Shown here piece after piece: positions 36,825 through 45,806 of a stretch of DNA of 64,000 nucleotides; the stretch's first letter is position 1, and each line of letters begins with the position of its first letter. The DNA is from Nitrospirales bacterium (GTDB lineage Bacteria > Nitrospirota > Nitrospiria > Nitrospirales > UBA8639): positions 1 through 64,000 of the forward strand of contig JALDRK010000017.1 of the NCBI GenBank assembly GCA_031315915.1, in the 5' to 3' direction. Under the pieces are notes generated by a model, which was not told the origin of the DNA, searched no databases, and worked only from the letters and a program-made list of their open reading frames with translations. The translations under genes were made by a program, and so were the position numbers.

Positions 36825-37298
36825 ATGAAAGCCAAAAAAGGAGTAATCGAGTTTTTAAATAAAGTTCTCACGAACGAATTAACTGCCATCAACCAGTATT
36901 TTCTCCATGCAGAAATGTGCGGGAACTGGGGGTATGAATTGCTGCACAATGAAATTCGCAAACATGCCATTGATGAAATGAAACATGCGGAACAAATTAT
37001 TGAACATATTCTGTATTTAGAAGGGTTTCCGAATTTGCAGCGATTAGGGACACTGAAAATCGGTGAAACGGTTCCTGAGCAATTAAAGTCGGATTTGGGA
37101 TTAGAACAGGATGCAGTCAAACTATTGACGGAAGCGATTGAGCATTGCGTGAAAGTTGGAGATTTTAATACACGTGGAAAATTGGAAGAGATTCTGACGA
37201 GCGAGGAAGAACATATTGATTGGATTGAAACGCAAATGGAAACGATGAAGCAGGTTGGGGTGGAAAATTACCTCAGTCAGCATATACATGAGGAGTAA
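36825..37298 (+). CDS. bfr: Bacterioferritin
   Basis: The protein stores iron in a 24-mer shell with a diiron ferroxidase centre and haem at the subunit interface. It has 157 residues, the family length. Ligands are present: Glu18 (LTNELTAINQ), Glu51 and His54 with haem ligand Met52 (IDEMKHAEQ), and Glu127/His130 (SEEEHIDWIET). ATG 36825 is chosen over GTG 36822 because AAGGAGG then sits at normal spacing. A strong terminator follows, so it is monocistronic. The upstream 300 bases (36521-36824) are AT-rich and probably hold an iron- or redox-controlled promoter, but I see no clear Fur box. Confidence 0.96.
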   Translation: MKAKKGVIEFLNKVLTNELTAINQYFLHAEMCGNWGYELLHNEIRKHAIDEMKHAEQIIEHILYLEGFPNLQRLGTLKIGETVPEQLKSDLGLEQDAVKLLTEAIEHCVKVGDFNTRGKLEEILTSEEEHIDWIETQMETMKQVGVENYLSQHIHEE

Positions 37299-37324
37299 AC
37301 ACATCGATTAATAATTGGTTTGCG

Positions 37325-37377
37325 CAAAGGGTTGTCCGGGAACTTTACCGTTGTCCCGGAAAGCCCTTTGTGTTTTT
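37325..37377. terminator. Terminator hairpin between bfr and the metal transporter gene
   Basis: CAAAGGG-TTG-TCCGGGA (37325-37341) pairs with TCCCGGA-AAG-CCCTTTG (37354-37370): 14 base pairs around a 3x3 internal loop, followed by a T-rich run. It lies between convergent genes and may serve both strands. Confidence 0.8.
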
Positions 37378-37400
37378 GAGGAGTGCAGAGTGAAAGATCG

Positions 37401-38114
37401 TCAGCCGTACAGCCAGGAGGAGCTGTGTTGGTAGATGACGAACAGGCCCAGAAGAGTAGTGAAAATTCCGACAGACATCTGAATGCCTTGGTGGAGCCAA
37501 GTGAGAGAGCGAGGCGAATACCAAAGAGGAATAGCCATGACCAGGGAAAACAGTCCCATGCCCAAGGTGGATCCTAAGCCAAACAGAAGAATGTAGATAA
37601 TGGCTTCTGACGGAGAAATAGCGGTTTGCAGGGTCAGCACAATAAGAGCGGCTGACCCAGCCATGCCGTGCATCAATCCCACCAACAAGGCTCGGTAAGG
37701 GAATCCGCGCGGGTGGGTATGCGCATGGGCCATGGGGGTAGCGTGGTTGTCTTTGGTGTGATGGGCATGGGCATGAAAATGAGGAGGTTCATCGGGATGT
37801 TGGTGAATATGAAAATGAATGCGTTGTTTCCACATTCTCCTGAGAACATCGAACCCCAAGCCAATTAGCATTACTCCCACGGCACACTCTAAGCCTTCCG
37901 CGAACTGCTCGGGAATTACCGTCCCCAAAATTAAGACCACGGAACTGAATATCAACAGGGTCATGGTATGTCCGACTCCCCAGGCCAGCCCTTGCCGAAT
38001 GGTATGGGAGACCGAACGGCTTCGGAGTGCCAGTGATGCCACGGCCGCCATATGGTCTGCTTCCAAAGCGTGCCGTATACCTAATGCAAACCCCAAACCT
38101 AGTAATGTCAACAT
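37401..38114 (-). CDS. NiCoT/UreH-type nickel or cobalt transporter
   Basis: A 237-residue polytopic membrane protein. The N-terminal helix carries RHALEADHMAAV, the nickel/cobalt transporter signature (RHAxDADH type), and a second motif is in 'GVGHTMTLLIF'. Between helices 3 and 4 lies a long His-rich loop (HFHIHQHPDEPPHFHAHAHH and on) that suits metal binding, as in RcnA efflux proteins. 'GLMHGMAGSAAL' in the second half is typical of the UreH-like branch. Metal (Ni, Co) and direction (uptake or efflux) cannot be decided. It is convergent with bfr and is a single gene. Confidence 0.85.
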   Translation of the reverse strand: MLTLLGLGFALGIRHALEADHMAAVASLALRSRSVSHTIRQGLAWGVGHTMTLLIFSSVVLILGTVIPEQFAEGLECAVGVMLIGLGFDVLRRMWKQRIHFHIHQHPDEPPHFHAHAHHTKDNHATPMAHAHTHPRGFPYRALLVGLMHGMAGSAALIVLTLQTAISPSEAIIYILLFGLGSTLGMGLFSLVMAIPLWYSPRSLTWLHQGIQMSVGIFTTLLGLFVIYQHSSSWLYG

Positions 38115-38856
38115 GGAATCAACTTGTTCCTTGATGATCGGGAAGACCCGTTTAGGATCATGGGTTTTTCTACGCTCTTCCGTGGACGAAATTCGTTATT
38201 TTGGAAGTCTTTGAAAAGTTTTGAGTGTGGGAATACTACGAGGTCCTCAAAGTAAACGCAAATAGTCCGATGATGATCATGAATATAGGGTCTGGTAATT
38301 AGGGTATTAGGATGTACTAGGCAAACGTTCAGATCAAAATATTTCCGGGAAGTTTTTTATCTTGAGTTTGTATTGTATTTGAGTTGGGAGTAGCTAAAAT
38401 TCGATTGGCTTTTAGAAGAGGGAAGCAATTGGATTTTCAGATGCCCACCTCGATAAAACTGCCATTAAAAGGGCCGCCTCTTCTCCAGAGTAAGAGCTTC
38501 CTCTCCATAGGCTCTCGGCAAAAGGCTAGAGAAGGCCGCTAGCTCGTCTTTGGATTGCCTTCAATATGTCTAGGGAAGGCTGGTGCTCTTGCTCTAACCA
38601 ACAAACATCGGCCCTTCTCAAGGGGAATTGCTGATACAATAAGGTCAGGTTTTAACCTTAAGTTGAAGTCAGTGGTCTTCTTGAAATAATTGGTGTTCTA
38701 ATGTATATGTATATATTTGTACCTCAACTATTTTAGATAGCCTTATCCACAGGATATTGACGAAAAATACCTATAAATTTTCTTGTTTTTGATTAACGAT
38801 TGTGCAATTCGCCATGTTACCACGTTAACACCTCACTTTCTCAAGGATCATTTAGG
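38115..38856. other. Long leader region before the exopolysaccharide operon
   Basis: About 740 bases without a gene. The bulk is AT-rich, but 38450-38620 is GC-richer with partial inverted repeats (GGCCGCCTCTTCTCC and GAGAAGGCCGC; repeated CTCT/AGAG words). This could be a structured leader or small RNA; I recognise no riboswitch consensus such as the c-di-GMP motif. The promoter of the export operon should lie near 38690-38830. Confidence 0.4.
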
Positions 38857-39561
38857 ATGAAAATTCAATCTCTTCTGGTCATGAGTTTTCTCTTCATCTT
38901 CAGTGGATGCACCTCGAATTGGAGCGGATTAGAAGCTGTAAAAGTCTCCAACCTCGGTCCAAGCGGTTACCCGGAACAGGTCAATAAAGACGGAAAGGTT
39001 GAACCATCATTATCCAATAAAAACAATGGGTTAAATAGTCAGAAGTCACAAGAAGATACTTATATCATTCAACCTGGCGATACGTTAAGCATCAAATTCT
39101 TTTTCAATCCGGAGCTGAATGAAGAAAATCTTATCGTTCGTCCTGATGGCCGAATTTCTCTTCAGCTCATTCATGAAGTCACAGCGGCCAACCTCACTGC
39201 TCCTCAACTTACCGCCCTCTTGGCCGAAAAATATATGGGACAACTCAAAAATCCTGAAATCGCGGTTATCGTACGGTCGGTGCGGGAGCCTTATCGAATC
39301 TATGTTGATGGACAAGTGACCAGCCCTGGGCAATTTGAAATTATTGGATCGCTTAGTGTCTTACAGGCTATTGCTCTGGCTCATGGGATGAGACAGGACA
39401 CGGCCAAGGAGGATGAGGTGGTGGTCATTCGGCGAAACCAGGATGGTCATCCTTTTGTTATAAACATCAATTTGAAGGATGCTCTCACCGGAAAAGATTT
39501 AAGTCAGGATATACAATTGCTTCCCTATGACTTTGTATATGTTCCGCGATCGTTTTGGTAA
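38857..39561 (+). CDS. Polysaccharide export lipoprotein (Wza/GumB-like)
   Basis: An outer-membrane exopolysaccharide export protein, 234 residues. A lipoprotein signal (lipobox FSGC) leads to a Poly_export domain beginning 'TYIIQPGDTLSIKFFFNPEL' and continuing 'VRPDGRISLQLIHEV', then one SLBB domain ('YRIYVDGQVTSPGQFEI', 'VLQAIALAHGM'). It ends with 'LPYDFVYVPRSFW', short for the family: the C-terminal amphipathic helix of Wza is absent, so this is the GumB-like short form. ATG 38857 gives the signal peptide at the N-terminus; the frame is open to 38800. First gene of the operon through 44731. Confidence 0.92.
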   Translation: MKIQSLLVMSFLFIFSGCTSNWSGLEAVKVSNLGPSGYPEQVNKDGKVEPSLSNKNNGLNSQKSQEDTYIIQPGDTLSIKFFFNPELNEENLIVRPDGRISLQLIHEVTAANLTAPQLTALLAEKYMGQLKNPEIAVIVRSVREPYRIYVDGQVTSPGQFEIIGSLSVLQAIALAHGMRQDTAKEDEVVVIRRNQDGHPFVININLKDALTGKDLSQDIQLLPYDFVYVPRSFW

Positions 39562-39659
39562 ATCTGATAAGATTGTTGGAAAGAGATAATTCAATTCGGG
39601 CCGCATGATCATTTTTTTCAGCTGTATGGCATTGATTCTATAATGTGAGGCTAATTTGC

Positions 39660-40829
39660 ATGAGTAACGATCAGCGGCCAATTGTTTTTTTCTCACCTCC
39701 CATAAGTCCTCGTGGTCGAATGTGTACCAAAGCCATAGCCATAAGTGTTGCGGAGTTCTTCCTCGCCATTATTTTCTTTGTCCCCAATTTCTGTTTCCTT
39801 CAGCCTGTCTATGCAGATTCTCCGAAGACCTTGGCGAAACCTCTGGTACCACAAAAACCTCTAGCACCACAAATTGACGAGAATCCGAATGAGCGAGTCC
39901 CTTCTGTCATGCAGCAGCAACTGCTGGCCTATCGCAATAAACTCGCGGATTCGGAGCATCGACTCCAGGAATTTCAACGGAAACATGGGATCATCTCCCA
40001 TGAGGAACAACGCGGGCTTCTCCTTCGTCAACGGCAGGAATTAGATTCTTCCTTGAAAGGCGTCGAAAATCAGATTAAGGGTTTTAAGGATAAATTGGCG
40101 TGGGTGAAAAGCCAGATTAGCCAAGTTCCGGAGCAAATCCCACTCTCGAGTGTTAGTCACGAACAGTCGATTATAAGCTCAGCCAAACAGAATTTGCTCA
40201 GTCTTCAATTGCAGGAACAACAATTGCTCGGGAAATATACGGAATCGAGTCCTCACATTCGGGCTCTTCATAGAGAAATGGAATTGATAGAAGAGTTTAT
40301 TAAAAAACAAGAGGAAAATCTCGCAGGCAGTGTCACTACTGGGAAAAATCCTCTTTATCAGGAAATGGAGATGCAGTTGTTTCATACTGAGGCCGAACTG
40401 GTCTCGGCAGAAGCGCAAAGCCAAGTCATTTTGCAACAAATTAAACAGGTCGATGATGAGTTGAATAGGCTGACAGGTTTAACCAATGAACTTGAAAATC
40501 TTCGTCGGCAGGTCACGGCTGATGAAAAAAATTACTTAGCCTATTTAACGAAAGTAGGAACAAGTCCGCCTCAAGATTATACCGTTCAGGTTGGCGATCA
40601 ATTGGATATTAAGTTCTTTTTCAATCCCGAACTGAATGAATCGATCATGGTTCGGCAGGACGGTCGTATTGCCATGCAACTCATTGGTGAAATCTCGGTT
40701 GTAGGACAAACTGTGGAACAAATCCGAGTAAACCTCATGAAGGAATATGCCGGTCAATTAAAGAATCCTGAAATTGCGGTACTCCTTCGTTCCTCCAACG
40801 TCCCGGCTGAAGCCGCAAGCCAAAGATAA
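39660..40829 (+). CDS. Exported coiled-coil/Poly_export hybrid protein
   Basis: About 389 residues. A hydrophobic signal segment (residues ~25-50, ending VYA-DSP) is followed by a long coiled coil (~75-290). This coiled coil closely resembles the GumC/Wzz periplasmic hairpin of the next gene (e.g. LADSEHRLQEFQRKHGI against LEASERQLQEFNRKYDL), and both share a 'SVTTGKNPLYQ' / 'SVTSGKNPVYQ' turn. The last ~80 residues are a Poly_export half-domain nearly copying the preceding gene (DIKFFFNPELNES, GQLKNPEIAVL). There are no GumC transmembrane helices and no SLBB domain. ATG 39660 was chosen; GTG 39645 and ATG 39720 are alternatives. It appears to be a fusion built from pieces of its two neighbours. 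Confidence 0.85.
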   Translation: MSNDQRPIVFFSPPISPRGRMCTKAIAISVAEFFLAIIFFVPNFCFLQPVYADSPKTLAKPLVPQKPLAPQIDENPNERVPSVMQQQLLAYRNKLADSEHRLQEFQRKHGIISHEEQRGLLLRQRQELDSSLKGVENQIKGFKDKLAWVKSQISQVPEQIPLSSVSHEQSIISSAKQNLLSLQLQEQQLLGKYTESSPHIRALHREMELIEEFIKKQEENLAGSVTTGKNPLYQEMEMQLFHTEAELVSAEAQSQVILQQIKQVDDELNRLTGLTNELENLRRQVTADEKNYLAYLTKVGTSPPQDYTVQVGDQLDIKFFFNPELNESIMVRQDGRIAMQLIGEISVVGQTVEQIRVNLMKEYAGQLKNPEIAVLLRSSNVPAEAASQR

Positions 40830-40848
40830 TTTTTCATTGAGGACAAAC

Positions 40849-42330
40849 ATGGAAACCGAACAATCATTTTTAGGTGAGGCATTGCCCTATCCTTTCGGCA
40901 GCTTTCGGGATATCCTGACCGCTCTTTTCAAGCATCGGTGGAAGTGTTGCATCGCTTTTTTGGTGATATTTGGAGGCACCGCAATCTATGTGAATACCCT
41001 AATCCCCCTATATGAGGCGAAAGCCAGCATAGTCATAAAAATGGGCAGGGAACACATTTTTCGTCCGGAAGTGGGGCAGGTCAATCAAATTGTAAAATTT
41101 GATGAGGAAGCAGCCGTTCAATCTGAAATCAGCATTCTCTCGAGTCGAGAACTCATCAGGAGAGTTATTGAAACGTTGGGTGTTGAAAAGGTCTATCCGG
41201 AATTATTGGATCCCTCGAAAACTATTCGAGATCCGCTGGAAGTTGGCGTTTCCATGTTTGTATCGGACCTCACTCCCACAGCAATTAAGGGGTCAAATGT
41301 GATTGAAATCATATATGGGAACCCTCGCCCCATGGTAGCAGCGGAGGCCCTTAATTTATTGATTGAATATTTAAAGGAAAAACATCTTCAGATTTTCAGC
41401 GATCCGAGGGCATCCTTTTTAAGCAAGCAATTGATGGTGTATCAAGACCAACTGGAGGCCTCAGAACGACAACTCCAGGAATTTAATAGAAAGTATGATC
41501 TTTCGTCCCCTATCGAAGACCAGCAAAAACGTCTGTTGGATCAACGGACTCATATGGATACCAGCTACAAACTCACCAAAAACCAAATTGAAGGACTTCA
41601 AAGTCGCATTCAGTCTATCGAAGCCCAAATGAAAACCATACCCAAGGAAATGGCGTTATCCCGGACAGAAACCGAGGGCACCTTGATCAAGGCCAAGGCT
41701 GATTTGTTTGAGTTGAAGCGAAAGGAACAAAATCTTTTAACGAGGTATACAACAGAAAGTTTTCCTGTCAAAAATCTTCGAAATGAAATCGCACTGATTG
41801 AAGGATTTATTCAGGAAGAAGAAAAAAGTAACGATCGGAATAACTCCGTGACAAGCGGAAAGAATCCGGTCTACCAGAAATTGGAAATGGATTGGTTGGG
41901 TGCGCAATCGGAGCTGGAAACGCTTGAAGCGAGCAATAGAGCCATTTCCATGCAAATCGAGGATTTGGATAAAAAATTGTATAGACTCGATGAATTGAAC
42001 AAAGAACTCTTAATTCTATCCCGTCAAAAGGAAGCGGCTGGTCAGAATTACAATTTATATCTGCATAAAGTGGAAGAAGCCAAGGTTTCCGAAGAAATGG
42101 ATCGGCTCAAAATGTCCAATATTAGTGTCATTCAACATGCCGAGAGACCTACCGGAAGAGCCGGGCGTTCTCCAAATCTTTTGCTCATGGTAGGAGCAGT
42201 TATGGGAGTGTTAGGGGGAATTGGGCTGGGACTCATTTTAGAATTCTTTGAAGGAGCTTATACCCGTCCGGAGCAGGCTGCCAGTGATTTGAACCTTCCC
42301 CTATTGGCTTCTTTCAGTCAAAAGGTATAA
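40849..42330 (+). CDS. GumC/Wzz-type polysaccharide chain-length protein
   Basis: A 493-residue inner-membrane co-polymerase. N-terminal transmembrane helix ~ residues 33-53 ('CCIAFLVIFGGTAIYVN'), then a beta/alpha periplasmic domain (YEAKASIVIKMGRE), a long coiled coil (~190-420), and a second transmembrane helix ~445-468 (LLLMVGAVMGVLGGIGLGL). It ends shortly after, so the tyrosine kinase domain is separate (encoded two genes downstream). ATG 40849 is chosen; upstream frame overlaps the previous gene. It controls chain length and spans the periplasm to meet the Wza-like protein. Confidence 0.92.
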   Translation: METEQSFLGEALPYPFGSFRDILTALFKHRWKCCIAFLVIFGGTAIYVNTLIPLYEAKASIVIKMGREHIFRPEVGQVNQIVKFDEEAAVQSEISILSSRELIRRVIETLGVEKVYPELLDPSKTIRDPLEVGVSMFVSDLTPTAIKGSNVIEIIYGNPRPMVAAEALNLLIEYLKEKHLQIFSDPRASFLSKQLMVYQDQLEASERQLQEFNRKYDLSSPIEDQQKRLLDQRTHMDTSYKLTKNQIEGLQSRIQSIEAQMKTIPKEMALSRTETEGTLIKAKADLFELKRKEQNLLTRYTTESFPVKNLRNEIALIEGFIQEEEKSNDRNNSVTSGKNPVYQKLEMDWLGAQSELETLEASNRAISMQIEDLDKKLYRLDELNKELLILSRQKEAAGQNYNLYLHKVEEAKVSEEMDRLKMSNISVIQHAERPTGRAGRSPNLLLMVGAVMGVLGGIGLGLILEFFEGAYTRPEQAASDLNLPLLASFSQKV

Positions 42331-42364
42331 CCTTTCCATATAAATCACGATCTTCACGAAAACA

Positions 42365-43924
42365 ATGTATCTCTCATTCTACGGGCTTAAAAAAGAACCT
42401 TTTCATACTACCCCCGACCCCAACTTCCTGTATCTGAGTCCTACCCATAAGGAAGCTCTTGGGGCTATTATCTATGGAATTGAACAACGAAAAGGCTTTA
42501 TTTCGATTACGGGAGAAGTCGGAGTCGGAAAAACGACTATCATTCGGGCATACCTTGAACGACCCACAACCAGGACACAGAAAACTATCTATATTTTCAA
42601 CCCGGTGGTTTCCTTCCATGCCCTCCTGACCACTATTTTTCGTAGTTTAGAGGTTGAGCCCAGACAAAGTGATTTGCCTGAAATGGTCAATCAACTGCAT
42701 GAGATTTTGATTACGGAATATCGTGCAAACAGCACGGTTGTCTTGGTTATCGATGAAGCTCAAAATATGCCGGTTGAAACTTTGGAAAATCTTCGGATGC
42801 TTTCCAATCTGGAGACTGTGGCGGATAAACTAATTCAAATTGTGTTAATTGGCCAACCCGAATTAAATACTCTCTTGGACGATCCGAAATTAAAAGCTCT
42901 CAAACAGCGCATTGCCCTTCGGGCGACCATTTGTCCTCTGACGCCAAAAGAATGTCAGGCTTATATTGAGCATCGCGTGAACCTCGCTTCACATACAGGG
43001 AATCCACTGTTTACTAAAGATGCGATTAAATTACTTACCCAGCAGGCGCAGGGAATTCCACGCCGGCTCAATATTCTTTGTGACAATGCCTTGATTACCG
43101 GCTATGGAAGACAACGAAATCCTGCCACCGTGAGTGAGGTGAGGGAGATTATTGCGGATTTAGATGCCAAAGGCCCCACTCTAATATCAAAGTGGCGTTT
43201 TGTAGCCGCTGCGGCACTCCTGTTGGCCATAGCATCTTTTTTTCTGGTATTTTCGTTTTTTTCGAGTAATTTCAGCCCTTCAGATCTAAGCCAAAATGAT
43301 ATGTTCAAGGAAAACCGTAAAACCAATGGAAAATACGTAGATAATGGTGAGTCATTACAACGAATATCGGGCAAAAGTCCAGGGGCGACCGGCTCTCAGG
43401 TAGAAGACGCATCTCATGAAGATAGAGCCAAAGGCGCTGTTATGTCCCAAGAAGAGCATCAAAAAATGGCTCTAAATCCTCGTGCTTCGTCCGGTGCTCC
43501 CTCCATGGTTGAGAAACCTTTAACGAAGGAACCGACAGAGGTTTCTTCAAATGCTTCAAAAGGATCAAATGATGGTTCCCTTATATTTGCTGATCAAATG
43601 ACCGAGAAGACTATTGCTCCTCGTCCAAATGTCCAGCCAAATGTCCAGGCACCTCTGCTCCAGGATGGGGAAAAATCAGTCGGATTCGATAATCACAGTG
43701 ATACCATTACAAATGAAATCCCAAATCAAAAAACGCATAAAATATTTCCAAGGACCAGGTTAGTGAAAAAAGGAGAGAGCCTGAGTAGAATTACCCATGA
43801 AATTTACGGCTCAGATGACCCGGAATATTTGAATTGGGTCCGGGATCATAATTCTGAAATTACTAACCCGGATTTTATTCTTCCTGGCCAAAAAATCATC
43901 TTACCTGAATACGTGAAGGAGTAA
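42365..43924 (+). CDS. ExeA-like AAA ATPase with C-terminal LysM domain
   Basis: A 519-residue inner-membrane protein. Residues 1-~270 form an ExeA/XrtA-associated-type AAA ATPase: 'MYLSFYGLKKEPFHTTPDP' start, Walker A GEVGVGKTT (50-58), Walker B VLVIDEAQNM, sensor region 'LIGQPEL' and arginine finger area 'RIALRATI'. A transmembrane helix (~278-299) leads to a low-complexity periplasmic linker and a LysM domain (~463-515, VKKGESLSRITHEIYG ... LPGQKIILP) that should bind peptidoglycan or glycan. This domain order couples cytoplasmic ATP hydrolysis to the cell wall. It is common near exopolysaccharide loci. Confidence 0.9.
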   Translation: MYLSFYGLKKEPFHTTPDPNFLYLSPTHKEALGAIIYGIEQRKGFISITGEVGVGKTTIIRAYLERPTTRTQKTIYIFNPVVSFHALLTTIFRSLEVEPRQSDLPEMVNQLHEILITEYRANSTVVLVIDEAQNMPVETLENLRMLSNLETVADKLIQIVLIGQPELNTLLDDPKLKALKQRIALRATICPLTPKECQAYIEHRVNLASHTGNPLFTKDAIKLLTQQAQGIPRRLNILCDNALITGYGRQRNPATVSEVREIIADLDAKGPTLISKWRFVAAAALLLAIASFFLVFSFFSSNFSPSDLSQNDMFKENRKTNGKYVDNGESLQRISGKSPGATGSQVEDASHEDRAKGAVMSQEEHQKMALNPRASSGAPSMVEKPLTKEPTEVSSNASKGSNDGSLIFADQMTEKTIAPRPNVQPNVQAPLLQDGEKSVGFDNHSDTITNEIPNQKTHKIFPRTRLVKKGESLSRITHEIYGSDDPEYLNWVRDHNSEITNPDFILPGQKIILPEYVKE

Positions 43925-43933
43925 GGGTTCCTA

Positions 43934-44731
43934 ATGAGTAAGATCTACGATGCCTTGCAAATTGCCTATGAGGAACGTCTCGGTACGACCAAAAATATTA
44001 ATCAACCCGTGTCGGTTGAATCAACTCAGCCACCGGTTCCGGCATCAACATCTCCTTCGGCATCAGCCTTAGTTCAATTTAAACCCTCCGCCTCGCTCCA
44101 GAGATTTCATAAGGAGAATGATCTTCTTCTTCTTGCACAGAACATTGCCGCTTTGCTTCCGGGACCTGATAAAAATGTGATTCAGTTCATCGGTTCCCGG
44201 AAAGGAGAAGGGACGTCAACCCTGGTTCGAGAATTTGCCATGGTGGCGGCTCAACATAGCACCAAACCTGTCCTCCTGGTTGAGGCGGATCTCATTAACC
44301 CATCTCAATATCAAGCGTTTGGCATTCCAGCCAAACCTCCATTGGACCATGTGTTGAAGGAGGGGAAGGCGATTGAGGGCGTGGCTTCTCAGGTTGATAA
44401 ATCAAACCTTTTTCTCGCCACGCTTTCTTCAAAAACTCAATCTGCTCTCACTGATCGAACATTCCTCAGACCAACCGAAATGTGGGAATTGGTGCGTGAT
44501 CAGTTTTCTCTTATTCTTATTGATTCTTCACCGGCAAGCATCACTTCCGACAGCCTTGCGCTGTGTGAATCGGTGGATGGGATCGTCCTCGTTGTGGAAG
44601 CCGAAAAGACACGAGCGGTGGTGGCAAAAAACGTGAAGGACTTAATCTTGATGCGGGAAGGGAATCTCTTAGGAATGGTCTTCACGAAACGAAAACTGCA
44701 CATTCCCGAGTGTTTATACAAATACTTGTAA
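43934..44731 (+). CDS. CpsD/CapB-like tyrosine autokinase homologue, degenerate Walker A
   Basis: A 265-residue cytoplasmic partner of the GumC-like protein. The P-loop reads GSRKGEGTST (87-96): the conserved lysine of GEGKS/T is replaced by Thr. Walker A' is VLLVEADL (113-120) and Walker B LILIDSSP (193-200). The C-terminus ends YKYL, with only two tyrosines rather than the usual tyrosine cluster. It may therefore regulate without being an active kinase. It starts nine bases after the ExeA-like gene and ends the operon. The GEGTST variant is known in related polysaccharide-locus proteins. Confidence 0.85.
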   Translation: MSKIYDALQIAYEERLGTTKNINQPVSVESTQPPVPASTSPSASALVQFKPSASLQRFHKENDLLLLAQNIAALLPGPDKNVIQFIGSRKGEGTSTLVREFAMVAAQHSTKPVLLVEADLINPSQYQAFGIPAKPPLDHVLKEGKAIEGVASQVDKSNLFLATLSSKTQSALTDRTFLRPTEMWELVRDQFSLILIDSSPASITSDSLALCESVDGIVLVVEAEKTRAVVAKNVKDLILMREGNLLGMVFTKRKLHIPECLYKYL

Positions 44732-45278
44732 GTAGAATCATCGCATGGTGATCAAATTCCATACGACAGCCAGGAAAAATAAGTCCACTCTTAGACATCC
44801 TGCCAGAGCTTGCGCCTGAAGGGTTGCCAGTGCCACGATCCGTATTTACTGCTCTTTTTCATTCCTAATAAAAATGTCTCAATAGGTGTGTGAGGTTTGT
44901 GTGCGCCTCCACCTGTGTTTTCTGCTGTCGTTCAATATTAAGCTTCTACTGTTTTGATTAACTGGGCGATCGGCTCAGGTACAATTGTGCGCTTGAATCG
45001 GTCTTCCGATGCTTAGCATCTGGTTGCGGAAAGCTCTGCTCTGGGAACTTGAATGGATTTCAGGTGTATTTTAAGTCGTATCGATCTCTTCTTGCTCTTC
45101 TTGGACTTTCTCCAAACCGCTGATTGGTGCTCACAACCGATATGGCCTATGGACCAATGTGATAAGGTCCTTAGCCCTCTTGAGGTTTCTTGTCGATCGG
45201 CGCAGGTAACGGAGGGTCCCTCACCTCTCAATGTGTTTAACGATTCATTGGTGTTTGATGAGCGACAACAGTCTTAAC
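44732..45278. other. Intergenic region, no gene seen
   Basis: It lies between convergent units. The short plus-strand frame at 45053-45277 has no family resemblance and no ribosome-binding site. I see no clear terminator. Confidence 0.5.
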
Positions 45279-45806
45279 TTACGCAAACCAATCCAGGTGG
45301 CGAGTACCTATCGCATCAGCCACTGCCGATATGAGTTTTGTCCGGTCGATCGGTTTGACCAAGAAATCGGTCACTCCCCGTTTCAGGAGTTGCGTGGCCA
45401 AATCCAATTCTGGAAAACCGGTCAGTACGATTAACGGAACGCTGGGATACTCCCGTTGAAAGTATTCGATGGCTTGGATGCCATTGATGTTGGGCATTCG
45501 AATATCGGTGATGATCACATCAATCACCATCGGATGCTCTCCTTCGTTGAGTAGGCGGATGGCTTGTTTTCCGTCCTCGGCGTTTATCACATAGTAGCCT
45601 TCTTTTTCCAAAGCCATGCTGAGTACTTTTCTAATGTCTGCCTCATCATCGACAATGAGAACTCCACCCCGGTAATTCTGACCGGAAAATATGCCTGCCG
45701 AACGTTCTGGTGCATGCGAGGAGCCTGGCTGAGACATGACCGTGTGTTCTTCAAGAGACTTGGGGGAATCGGAATGGGATTGGAACATTCGAGTGTCGGT
45801 AATCAT
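45279..45806 (-). CDS. Stand-alone response regulator receiver protein
   Basis: About 175 residues. A ~50-residue polar N-terminal tail is followed by one receiver domain: VLIVDDEAD (acidic pair), phosphorylated Asp in VIITDIRMPN, the Thr in LIVLTGFPE and Lys in FLVKPIDR. No output domain. The start is taken as ATG 45806, three codons inside the open frame, because TAGGAGG lies nine bases before it. No histidine kinase is nearby, so it probably answers an unlinked kinase. It points toward the exopolysaccharide operon, but a link is speculative. Confidence 0.9.
   Translation of the reverse strand: MITDTRMFQSHSDSPKSLEEHTVMSQPGSSHAPERSAGIFSGQNYRGGVLIVDDEADIRKVLSMALEKEGYYVINAEDGKQAIRLLNEGEHPMVIDVIITDIRMPNINGIQAIEYFQREYPSVPLIVLTGFPELDLATQLLKRGVTDFLVKPIDRTKLISAVADAIGTRHLDWFA

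Noticed and set aside
38115-38856. A c-di-GMP riboswitch before the polysaccharide operon
   Set aside because: The conserved elements of the GEMM motif, such as the CGCAAAGCC stretch, are not present.
39639-39644. A promoter -10 box (TATAAT) before the hybrid gene
   Set aside because: The -10 is perfect but no acceptable -35 lies 16-18 bases upstream and it is only 15 bases before the start codon; the gene probably depends on the operon promoter.
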